Source: Punica granatum (lineage: Eukaryota > Streptophyta > Magnoliopsida > Myrtales > Lythraceae). Taken from it: a stretch of DNA of 64,000 bases. Under the pieces are notes generated by a model. The model was not told the DNA's origin and did not search any database. It saw nothing but the letters and a program-made list of their open reading frames with translations. Of the stretch, positions 53,862-64,000 are shown one piece after another; positions within the stretch are counted from its first letter, which is position 1; the number at the start of each line of letters is the position of its first letter. The stretch is taken from assembly GCF_007655135.1 (NCBI RefSeq), contig NC_045133.1, forward strand, positions 18,573,845-18,637,844, given 5' to 3'. The position numbers and the translations under genes are program-made.

Positions 53862-56800
53862 ATGGGCTGCATTTGTGCGAAACCAGCGGCGCCGAGACCT
53901 GAGGCGTCGCCTGGTTTCGGGTTCTCGGCAGCAGGCGGGTCCGAAAAGTATGCACCATCATTCAGGAACTCGTCCAGGTTCTTCGACTTTGACAAGGGCA
54001 CCGGAGACGAATCTGAGAGGCATCAGAGCAGGGAGTTGAGGAAGTTGAAGAAGGGTAGTTATAATGAGAGAAGTTCTTTGAGCATGAGATTAGGGTTGTC
54101 TCGGAGATTCGTGGAAGCCGAGCAGACAGCTGCTGGGTGGCCCTCTTGGCTCAGTACCGCGGCCAGTGAAGCGATTCAGGGATGGATTCCCCTTAAAGCT
54201 GATTCTTTCGAGAAGCTGGAGAAGGTAATAAATGGTCACTTTCAGTTTTTAACTGGATAATCAAATGAACTACTTGCATTACATCCGATAATCGGACTGC
54301 TGTGGGCATTCCAATAAGTTGTTATCGATGCTGATACTTGAAGTAGAAGGCGGTTGGTGATTTTACCTTTTGGAGTAACTGTATTTTCCTGTTCAATCTG
54401 TGTGCATACGCGCTACTGACAACGATCCATCTGTGTTGAAAATTGAAGATGTTTTTGGTAGATGTAAACATTTAGGTATGGTAGTTCATATGTTGTCCAG
54501 TATGATTAGATTTCCGAGCTTAAGAGTTGGAACCAAAGTAAATCCAGTCCTATCGACTTGAGCTATGAGCATATTAAGTCTTTATGGCAATGAAAAATGC
54601 AACTTTGACCAAGCATAAGGTTTAGTTGGAAAATATAAGTAATAGATATATGCATAATACAAGAACTTACAGTCGATTGTCGGTTGATTCTTCAACATCA
54701 AGCCTGAACCCAAAGAGTAATAGTGGTGCAGGATTGATGTAGTTCTTGGAATGTCCAAAAGGGTGAAGGACAGCGAGGATTTGGCAATGTGTTTCAGATG
54801 CTGGGGTGATAGAGAATGTGAGCTTCATTTGGCATGAAATACGTCTCCTTCATTTGTGGAACATTAGTACGGGTTCTTAGACTCATGGTGGTAGCATTTC
54901 ATTTGGCGTCTTCATAATCTTGATGTATTTGGTGGTAAAATGATGTTTTGATTTTTTCTCCTTTCTGCATTTAGATTGGACAAGGAACATACAGCAGTGT
55001 GTTCAGAGCGAGGGAGGTGGAAACAGGAAAAATGGTGGCCCTCAAGAAAGTTCGCTTTGACAATTTCCAGCCTGAGAGCATTAGGTTCATGGCCAGAGAA
55101 ATCACTATCCTTCGCAGGCTCAATCACCCAAATGTTATGAAGTTGGAAGGGATAATTACTTCTCGCTTATCGAGCAACATATATCTTGTGTTTGAATACA
55201 TGGAACATGATCTGGCCGGTTTGATATCATGTCCTGATATCAAGTTCAGTGATGCACAGGTTTGTATGTTTGCTGGAATCATAATGGGTCCATCCATTTA
55301 AGGTGCTAATCTTTAATATATAGCTTTCTTGACTTAGTTCGGAAGTGATCTTGGATTATCCTTTGCAGGTCAAGTGTTACATGAAACAGTTATTACTAGG
55401 AATCGAGCACTGCCACTTGCGTGGTATTATTCACCGCGACATTAAAGTGTCCAACATTCTGGTGAACAACGAAGGGATTCTGAAGTTGGGAGACTTCGGC
55501 CTTGCAAACATTCTCAGCTCGAAACAGTTGACCAGTCGTGTCGTGACCTTGTGGTACCGTCCTCCCGAACTTCTCATGGGTTCCACGAGCTATGGAGTAT
55601 CTGTGGATCTGTGGAGTGTGGGCTGTGTTTTTGCAGAACTTCTCTTTCGAAAACCTCTTCTTAAAGGAAGAACAGAGGTGATGTGTTCATTTCGATTGGA
55701 GAAGCTTTTCCTTTAGAATTTTAAAGCTTATGAATAGTTCATCGAGACTCTTTCTTATCATGTACAAAGATTTTTCTTACATGGAGTTCCGAAACTCTAG
55801 CAATCGATTCTGATCACTTTAACAACTAAAATTACAGGTTGAGCAGTTGCACAAGATATTTAAGCTCTGTGGGTCCCCACCAGATGAGTTCTGGAAGATG
55901 TCTAAGATCCCTCGCTCAACAATGTTCAAACCCCAGCACTCTTATGACAGTTCTCTACAGGAAAAATGTAAAGGCATCGCGTCAAGTGCAGTGAATCTGA
56001 TTGAAACCTTCCTCTCTATCGAGCCCTACAAACGTGGAACTGCATCATCAGCCCTCATGTCTGAGGTAAAGTTGCTACAAATTAATTCGTGCTGAATCCT
56101 CCAAATTTAGTCCTTTCTCCTTTCCCCTTCAAACGGTCAATTTATATAATTCACAGTATTTCAAGACACTGCCTTATGCATGTGACCCCTCGAGCTTGCC
56201 AAAGTATCTTCCCAACAAAGAAATCGATGCCAAACACCGCGAAGAAGCACGGAGGTGAGTTATGCCACTCTTGAGTTCAGTATTCTGCCCTTAATCGATA
56301 TAGTTATTTCAGAATTCAGAGGTCATTGATAGTTGAAATTTGAATTTTATTAATCAGTTTTGCAGGAAAAGAAAGGGACATCTTTTCATCTGCAATTCAA
56401 GTTTATAAGTTATTTAATTTTGAGTGAGCATTGTGATTAACAAAAGTTATCAATTGGACTTGAAAAATTGTCCGACAGGAAGAGAAATCGAGCAAGACTC
56501 CGCGAGTCAGAAGCAATGAAAAAGCCGACCAGGGTTCGTAAAGCATTGCATGAGCCGAGCAATGGCAGAAAATTTCTCCCCAAAGAGGTCTCTTTCTCTG
56601 TTTTTACTGTATCAACGTTCACCTTTTACGAATAAAGATTTCTTATATGCCATCATTCTCGCACACAAACATATTTATGAGTTTACAGTGGTGCCCATTA
56701 GTCCCTAATAGTTTATCCTTTCGATCTCCTTCCTTCTTATCAGGAGGTGCAAAATAATAATTGTCTTGCTCGAAGAAACATCCCAAATGAAAAGGGTGCA

Positions 56801-57519
56801 AACAGAGATCAACAGAAGCCATCATTTGATGCCATGTCAGGGATTTCTGACTTCTCAAACATTTCTCAAGGGCAAAGCATGCTGTCAGGGCCGATAAATG
56901 TGACATCTTCAAGTAATTTTGCATGGGTAAAGAAGCGAAAAGATGAACCCACTGTCAAGAGATCATACAGCAGATCTAGCTCGAGAAGTCAAGTCAGCGC
57001 ATTGGACCACTCAAGCATTGTAGTCGAGCCCAGTGCCAGACAGCAGGATGGGATTTCTGTCTGCGAGTTGTCGAGTCTGGGAGACGAGGTCGGTCTGTGC
57101 AACAATTCTTTTGGCATGTCCGAGTTTTCCATTCTCGAGATTTATCTATGGAGCTTAATCAAAGGGGAGATTTAGATCTTATGGTGAGGAATTACGAATT
57201 CATTACAACTTTAATCATTTCATGATGAAGTATGATTTCATTGAACAATTATATTGAATTTTGTTTCCTTGGGATTGATTAGGGATTTGAGGGCATAAAG
57301 GATAGGGTGGAGTTCTCGGGGCCAATGTTGACACAATCACATAAGATCGACGAACTCTTGCAGAGGAATGAGAATCACATTCGTCAAGCCGTTCGAAGAT
57401 CGAGGTTGGATAGAACCAGAGGTACGTAAAAGTGAGCAAAATATTGCCCTCCTGCGTCAAATTTAGGGCGGAGACTTGCCTAACTTCAAGCTTTTGATTG
57501 TCTTTTGGCAGTTGAATGA
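53862..57519 (+). CDS. CDC2C: CDK-like protein kinase, CDC2C type, N-myristoylation motif (one apparent frame break)
   Basis: Nine exons: 53862-54224, 54975-55259, 55369-55677, 55838-56065, 56157-56254, 56479-56587, 56744-57183, 57283-57421, 57512-57519; about 659 residues, like Arabidopsis CDC2CAT (At5g39420). MGCIC at the start fits N-myristoylation plus palmitoylation, so membrane attachment is likely. The kinase domain begins IGQGTYSSVFRA (exon 2), with the ATP-binding Lys in VALKK, a cyclin-binding-type helix PESIRFMAREI (in place of PSTAIRE), HRDIKVSNIL, DFG, and RVVTLWYRPPELL (exon 3). Exons 5-9 are a basic, Ser-rich tail. Near 57130 exon 7 leaves frame: after MSEFS the sequence ttttccattctcgag lacks one base needed to read on as HSRDLSMELNQRG and join exon 8. 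As written, the frame stops at 57172-57174. A start at 53844 would add six residues and hide the myristoyl Gly. Confidence 0.9.
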
Positions 57520-60500
57520 ACATCATTCCTTTCAAAGAACTGGAGGGTATATCGTAATGATTTTGGCCACTCCGTCGTATGAAATTCTTTGACTACTACT
57601 TTGTATGATAACTCGTCGCAGAAGGGCAATCCGACCATTCTTTCACCTGGAAAATCCAACATTAACATGAAATTCTGCTGTAGGAACAAGAGGACAGCTA
57701 GCTGATAAGGTAGTAATAGGGGGAGAAATTTCGGAATTTCTACTTTAAACTTGCACGGGTTTATGGCATGTACTACCATATATACATGACCCTATAGTGT
57801 TTATACCATTGGATCATCTTGAGATTTGTATTCAAATAACAAAAAGCATAATTGGATGCAGATCTCATGAAGATCGAAAGAAACGGTATATTGTGTATAG
57901 TATAGAATATATTATAGCCTTCCTCTTAAATTTTATGAGAAATTAGTCATTGAGAATGTCATAATATGACGTGTATGAAAAATGTGACCTCCCAGAAGTT
58001 CTACAAGATATTCAACATGTCATTATTTCCCATATAGTGCAGTGAGAAGATCATGTGCTATGAGTTTTATCTGAGTTAATTCGAGTAGCCATTCATAATG
58101 CCTTCTCGTACCATAGGAAATTTTATGCTGGATGAACACTGTTTAGTGCCACGTTGGTGGGTTAAAAAAACAAATTTGATCAAGCTTCAAACCTGATCCC
58201 TACATTCTTATATATCCTTCTAACAAGAAAATTGGATCAACTCGCTTATAGAAATTATAAATAAGGAAACATAACTGCAAACACGCTTATAAATAAATAT
58301 AGAATAAAACACTAAGCCAAACAACCGATATTAAATTTTAGCTATAGGTTGGGCGCTTGATTACCTAATTGTGTAGTAAATTGACATTCAAAAGCATATG
58401 GAGAAAGAAAAAAAAATCATTAAATAAAATTTGTTACCATGGAGCATAACAGCTTCCCTCGAGTTGGTTCTTAGCATTGAGCCATCCTGAACTTTCCACA
58501 TGTGAGCATTGTCCTTAACAACGTAGATGTCGTTGCTCCGTTATGGATCTCTCCAACACTGTTGAAGATGCGAGTGAGAGCTTCTCCAGCATCCAAGCAA
58601 GAGAAGTTATTGAGTTCGACTACTTGGATGACATCTTTCAGAAGAACTATTCAAACAAGTAGAGAATGTGCGAATGAGAAATAGCCGACTATGGTTGTTT
58701 GGCATAGAAATCATAAATCATAAAACAATTCCTAACCCAAACAACCATTGCCCATCATTTCATTTTCAAACAAACAACAGGTTGTTTGAGTAGTTCTAGT
58801 AAAATGTCGTCCAAGCACCCTAACTTAATCACTTCTCTTGCTTAGACGTTAGGAACTTTGACTTGCATTGAACACTGTAGTAGGGATCCACATCAAAAGA
58901 ACAAGATCCACTTCGTCGAGGATGATAATCATCATGTAGAAACATTGGTCCATGGCCTTTCCAGTCAAATGCAATGAGTCAATTTTCGAATCTTCGCTAA
59001 TAGCCTATCCAACCACAGCTCTTGTACGCCATTGTAATGAACTCCACTGATTTCTTTTCCATATTACTTTGAACTACACAATTGGACGTATTAAGAACTC
59101 AATTTCATAGTTGAAAAGAAGTATGATATGTCTCGTACATGAGTGAGTATGCAATGTCTTTATATAGATTAGTAGTTCGTGATTATTAGGTGTGTAACTA
59201 CTGAACAAGATCGACGCGATCAACCGCAGGTGCATATGGTGGAAAATCTAGCTCTCATGGGACTACATGAATTACAACATAATATCCACTTCTTTGGAAA
59301 GTTATCTATAGTACTTACATGGTATCACCCATTTGCTTGACTATTATCTTCTCTGGGAAGATTGTTGTAATAGTTTTTTTTTTTTTGACAGCGTGCTACT
59401 ATAAATGGTATTAGAACCAATTAGAACTCTTTCAAAACCATAAATATTTATACAATTACATGTGATATGAGTTTTTTTTTTGACAAAACTACATACCCAA
59501 ATCATATGGTCTAATAAACCAAAAAGTTTTGTTTTTTGTTTTTATGATAAAAGGACTCGTGCTTCTATATATGGTATTCGAATCTTTTTGTACTCATTTA
59601 AATCCATAAAGGAAAACAACATTGTACAACACGATCTTTTAATCTTTTTCACTTTGTAGCATAAAATGAAATAATTTCACCATATGTTACAAAAAAAAAA
59701 ATTCCATCCGCATCCGTCTATTTTCCTTTCCATCCAACATGGTTTTTTGACAGTGGCTGTTTCTTTTGAATAGTTTTCTAGGAATGACAACTTGAGGGAC
59801 CTAAAATAAATAAAATATAATAAATTTGATAAACTGACCAATTCAAAAACGGCCTCTAGCAATCGCCTTTATTTCCTAATTTGATATAAACTTGAACGAG
59901 GTTCTTAGCCTCAATATGCTAGCATATGCAAATTGGACTTTCTTAAAAAGCCAAAGTGTTGGCTGTAAATTACTTTTTGATTCAGTAGATCATATAATTT
60001 AGGCATATAGTTTCCGTTAGAAAAAAAAAATCGCATCATATGTAATTCTATAGATATTTATGAATTGGGAAAATAACATTATACAACACACGTCACGAAA
60101 AAAAAAAGATATTTTCACCCCATAACATTCTGTCTATTTTGTTCACTACACAAATAAAATATAATTGTTATTGTGAAATCGTTGTTGTGAGATTTTCAAT
60201 GTAATACCCAATCATATTTCAAGATAATATTCCTCAATTCCTAATCCTTTCCACTCTGCTGCTAATATCAGTTTTATAGAATTCTAAAGTCGTGCTATTA
60301 CGCTTTGACTTGGCTAGGTTGTCCAATGTTTTGTAACGGTCACATGTGGGAATATTCACTAGCAAGCCTGACATCTGAGTAAGACGTCACCTCGCATCGA
60401 AAGCCGACATGTAGACACCTCCTCAATCCTTGCTTGTCCTACACCTAGCCATCATCTTCTGTCCACTTGACACCCACCTTCTCTTTTCATGCTATGAAGG

Positions 60501-60865
60501 CCATTGCGTCGACTACTCACTTGCCAACATACATGTTTTTATCCCAAATGACCGCAGCGGTGCATGCCTGGACCAGGAAACTGCTGTGTTGGCAAAAAGA
60601 TTAGAAGTGCCGCAGTCATTTTCATGTGTATGAAATGTTTTACAAAAGGAGTTCCTCGTGGTCCATCCTATGGAAGATATCGTCCTTTCTGTTATTTGCT
60701 CTCAGGTGTGAAGCTTCCACGATTCATAACTTCGTTGTGAGTATCGCTATATCTTGATATATCGCATTGTGATATGAAGTATTAGAAAACATACAACTGT
60801 ACAGCATTACGCTTTTAAATTAGTGTATTTCGTTCCCTTGGGGGTTTGCTTCGATGGTTTTGTAG
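57520..60865. other. Intergenic spacer, no gene recognised
   Basis: AT-rich. 58310-58330 (gccaaacaacc) and 58690-58705 (ggttgtttggc) are inverted repeats that may bound a MITE. 58860-59060 has weak minus-strand coding character with stops, which I cannot assign. 60640-60710 could hold remains of a laccase first exon (ATG, short hydrophobic frame, gt donor), but this is not certain. Confidence 0.45.
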
Positions 60866-62074
60866 GTGGAAGAAGCTCCATACACCCGATTGTGCGAGAC
60901 GATGAACATCTTCACTGTAAATGGAGGATTTCCCGGACCAACTCTACGAGTAACCAAAGGAGAAACTATCTATGTAGAAGTTCACAACAAGGGAGATATA
61001 ACATTACCATTCATTGGTACTATTATCTCAGATTTAATTCTGCATAAAGAATCAATACAGTAGGAAAAACTCGAAGTATAAACTCGGTCATATTCTGTTG
61101 GCAGGCATGGGTTGAAACAACCAAGTAATCCATGGTCGGACGGTCCTGAGCATATAACACAGTGCCCCATTCAGCCTGGCTTTAAATTCACGTATAAAAT
61201 CATATTCTCCACCAAGGAAGGAACGGTGTGGTGGCACGCTCACAGCAACTGGTCAAGAGCAACGGTATACGGGGCTATCATTGTCAACCCAAAGCCCGAG
61301 CATCCACACCTATTTCCCCGGCCTGACGATGAGGTGCCTATCATATTAGGTACGGAAATTTCACGATTCATGAACTCCACCAGATATAAAATTAGATAAT
61401 CATATCCACACAAAAATTTATAAAATTGATTTCGAAATGCAGGGGAATGGTGGAAAGCAGATGTAATGGAAGTTTCGCGGGATGCCCTCGCTTCAGGAGG
61501 AGACCCGAATGTTTCTGATGCTTTCACCATTAATGGGCAACCGGGTGACCTCTATCCTTGCTCGGAGTCTGGTATATCTTGTGCTGTCATATTGTTTGAT
61601 CCATAATCGAATGTTTGACTACTGAATATCTCTTTTGGTGGCAGATACCTTTCGGCTTATGGTGGACAATGGCAAGACGTATTCACTCCAAATAGTCAAT
61701 GCTGCCATGAACATCATTCTGCTCTTCTCCATCAAAAGCCATCAGCTCATAATCGTAGGATCTGATGGTAACTACAATAAGCCGCTGACCGTTGATTACA
61801 TTGCCATATCCCCTGGCCAGACCATCGATAGGCATAGCTGGCCGACCAACAACCTGATCAACATTACATTGCTGCTAGGGCTTACTCCACTGGCGTTGGA
61901 GTCCCGCTTGACAACACCAGGACCACGGCTATACTGCATCCAGTACACCGGGATATACCCCTCGTCCTCCTAGTTTCAACGTTCTTTGCCTGATCTCCCT
62001 TATTACAATGATATAAGCACGGCATTTAATTTCCTAGGTAGCCTAAGAAGCCCAGCGAATCATATTACGGGATA
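60866..62074 (+). pseudogene. Laccase (multicopper oxidase) pseudogene, truncated
   Basis: Exon-like blocks with splice borders: 60866-61016 (TRLCETMNIFTVNGGFPGPT), 61105-61349 ([35 protein letters not shown]), 61443-61571 ([24 protein letters not shown]) and 61645-62074 (DYIAISPGQTID, then frame change, later LPYYND). The order and motifs are those of plant laccases, secreted enzymes that oxidise phenolics in the cell wall. Damage: the HWHG copper motif at the first junction reads LPFIG and is out of phase with the next exon. The frame changes after PGQTID. No secure signal-peptide exon is found. The gene is cut at about 62074 by the LTR of a retrotransposon, so the C-terminal copper domain is not in the window. 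Confidence 0.9.
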
Positions 62075-62329
62075 TGCCATGATTTCCGAGATATTTCCAC
62101 ATATATGATTTCCGAGATATTTCCACATATTCTCCGAGATTTGTTACATTAGAATCTTCTTGTATTCTTAGGATATTCTAGGATATTCTTAGGATATTCT
62201 TTGTATAGTTTATACAGTATCCTTTTTGATTTACTTACCGTAGGTATCAATGAGTTATTTTGTATATATACGGTTGTCACATCAATAAAGATTATCACCT
62301 TCAATTCAATCGATTCTCCTCTTTTCACA
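62075..62329 (+). repeat. 5' LTR of a Copia retrotransposon
   Basis: Begins TG (tgccatgatttccg) right after recognisable laccase sequence and ends ...tttcaca just before the primer binding site, about 255 bp. Internal short repeats (gatttccgagatatttccac twice; taggatattct several times) and a tataca-type promoter region lie inside. The exact first base is uncertain by about 5. The 3' LTR lies beyond the window. Confidence 0.75.
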
Positions 62330-62341
62330 TGGTATCAGAGC
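62330..62341 (+). other. Primer binding site (initiator Met-tRNA)
   Basis: tggtatcagagc directly follows the LTR. It is complementary to the 3' end of plant initiator tRNA-Met, the usual Copia primer. Confidence 0.9.
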
Positions 62342-62402
62342 ATCAAAGCCTTGAAACCGATCAAATCCTTGTTGATATTCGTTTCTTATTCTCCAATTAT
62401 CC

Positions 62403-64000
62403 CATGGAAGCAAACACTGGAGTAGGAATGGGATCCATCATCGCTGTTTCACCTTATACTGTCACCTCATCCGATGCGCTAGGAATCAAGATCATCGCTT
62501 GCACTTTGAATGGTGAGAATTATCTCACTTGGTCCAGGCTAATGACTAATGCACTTCGAGCAAAGAATAAGCTTGGGTTCATCGATGGCTCAGTACAAAA
62601 ACCAGCTGAGGGAGATGCCAATGAATTGCAATGGATCATGTGCAATTCGATGGTCGTGGCGTGGATAACCAATACTCTCGATCAAGATTTGCAATCGAGT
62701 GTCGCATGTATCGAAAATGCGAAGACTCTCTGGGATGACCTCAAAGAGAGGTTTTCGGAAGGTAACGAAGCAAGGATATATGAATTGAAATCTCGTTTAT
62801 GTCTGATGAGACAGGAAGGTGAAACCGTCGCAAAGTATTATTCCAATCTCAAAGTCTTGTGGGATGAGCTAGAGAATTTTCTCACGGCTCCTACTTGTAC
62901 TTGTGCGGCGGCAGCATTCGTGACTTCACATCGCGAGAAAGAAAAAGCATATCAATTTCTCATGGGGCTCAACCCGGAGTTCGGTATGGTGCGCTCCAAT
63001 ATCCTGAGTCTTGATATACTTCCTTCTCTTAACAAAATTTATTACATGGTGATTCATGAGGAGCGACAAAAGATTGTGGCTCGTGGACATGAGTCGGGAC
63101 CAGAGGCAGCAGTATATTATGTCAAGGAGGGAGCTGGAACAAATCAACCCGACGCACGATCGGAGGACGACCTTACTGTGATCACTGTGACCGAATGGGC
63201 CACACTCGCAGCACATGCTGGAAACTTCACGGAAAGCCCACGGATTGGGAGCCCAGGAGCAAAGGCAAAGGCGGGTCCAAGCAGCAAAAGAAACATGGGC
63301 CGAGTTATGCAGCGACTGGGTAGAGTAATCTGCAGGCCCGTTCAAATGCAGTCCAGGCCGCCAGCTCTGGTCCGAAGCCCAGCAAAATTTCAGAGCTGTC
63401 CACAGCCCAGTTCGAGAAGCTTCTGGACATAGTCGGAAGAGATAATCACTCAGCTGAGCCTCTTGTCGGTAATAAATTAATTTCCATTAATCCAAATGAT
63501 CAATGGATTATTGACACGGGTGCTTCGCGCCACATGACAGGAAGGGTTGACTTATTTAATTCTAGTCGACTTATTGAGAATTTCAGGGTTCGATTTCCTA
63601 ATGGCAATTCTATTCTTGCCACTAAGGAAGGAAACATTCATATCGCTGGGGATCTCAATTTATCGAATGTCATACTAGTTCCATCTTTTGAGTGCAATTT
63701 AATATCAGTTGCTCAATTATCCACTGATTCTAATTGTCGGGTGATTTTTCATGGTGACATGTGCTTATTACAGGACCTCACCACGAGGAAGACGTTTGGA
63801 GTGGGTGAAATGGTCGGGGGGGTCTACTATTTACGGCGTGTGTCATCATCGTCAGTCATAGCTTCCGCAGTCACATTTGAAAACAATGAGCTTTGGCACA
63901 ACCGTTTGGGGCACCCGTCACGTCGTCTTATTTTTAAGGGTATTACATCTAATTCCAGTTGTCATAAGGACTGTGATGTTTGCTATAGGTCAAAGCAAAC
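62403..64000 (+). pseudogene. Copia-type gag-pol, 5' part, with frame breaks; runs off the window
   Basis: The gag region (62403 onward, MEANTGVG start; LNGENYLTWSR and YYSNLKVLWDEL are hallmarks of the Copia gag domain) is open to about 63160. A CCHC zinc knuckle (CDHCDRMGHTRSTC) follows in another frame, with an in-frame TAG shortly after (about 63327). The aspartic protease motif WIIDTGASRHMTG is near 63509, and the GAG-pre-integrase motif LWHNRLGHPS is near 63892, with the zinc-binding region starting at the window edge. At least one frameshift and one stop make this copy defective within what is visible. It is inserted in the laccase pseudogene in the same orientation. Confidence 0.9.

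Noticed and set aside
58860..59060. Minus-strand stretch with codon-like character
   Set aside because: Stops interrupt it and I could not tie it to any family; kept only as a remark in the spacer entry.

Overview
The window is nuclear DNA of a flowering plant, almost certainly a eudicot. The evidence is long AT-rich spacers dense in transposon remnants, GT-AG introns, plant-only protein families (family-1 UDP-glycosyltransferases with a PSPG box, an early nodulin-like phytocyanin, laccase), tRNA-derived SINEs and a Copia element primed by initiator Met-tRNA. The species cannot be fixed from sequence alone.

Layout. 1-7500: nested transposon debris (Helitron-like ends, an inverted pair of dispersed repeats, several TIR elements). 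7549-13431: a complete MuDR-type MULE with ~240-bp TIRs and a perfect 9-bp target duplication, carrying a decayed transposase gene and a convergent, intact GRF-zinc-finger/membrane-anchor gene. 13432-18280: more repeats (mini-Helitron, fold-back elements, a tandem repeat inside a Helitron-like element). 18402-21145: a seven-coding-exon PTEN1-type phosphatase gene. 20768-44057: a segmental tandem duplication that made a cluster of UGT708-like glycosyltransferases: three copies of type A (25751-27181 intact, 31914-33344 intact, 38121-39533 broken) and two of type B (35888-36183 truncated, 42651-44057 intact), plus an orphan copy of the last PTEN1 exon. 44370-46693 (minus): a saccharopine dehydrogenase-like oxidoreductase. 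49732-52652: an early nodulin-like protein with a 2.4-kb intron. 53862-57519: a CDC2C-type CDK-like kinase. 60866-62074: a laccase pseudogene interrupted by the 5' end of a Copia retrotransposon that runs off the window.

PTEN1, the saccharopine dehydrogenase-like gene and the CDC2C kinase are, from memory, consecutive in Arabidopsis (At5g39400-At5g39410-At5g39420). The window therefore looks like a conserved block into which a glycosyltransferase cluster and an ENODL gene were added. The cluster grew by at least two junctions that can be read in the sequence, one in PTEN1 exon 6 and one inside a glycosyltransferase coding region. The copies have since diverged: copy 1 lacks the usual catalytic histidine, copy 2 differs mainly in its acceptor-binding half, copy 3 is a pseudogene.

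Two otherwise intact conserved genes (the dehydrogenase and the kinase) each appear to lack one C in a short C run. This may be real or an assembly error.
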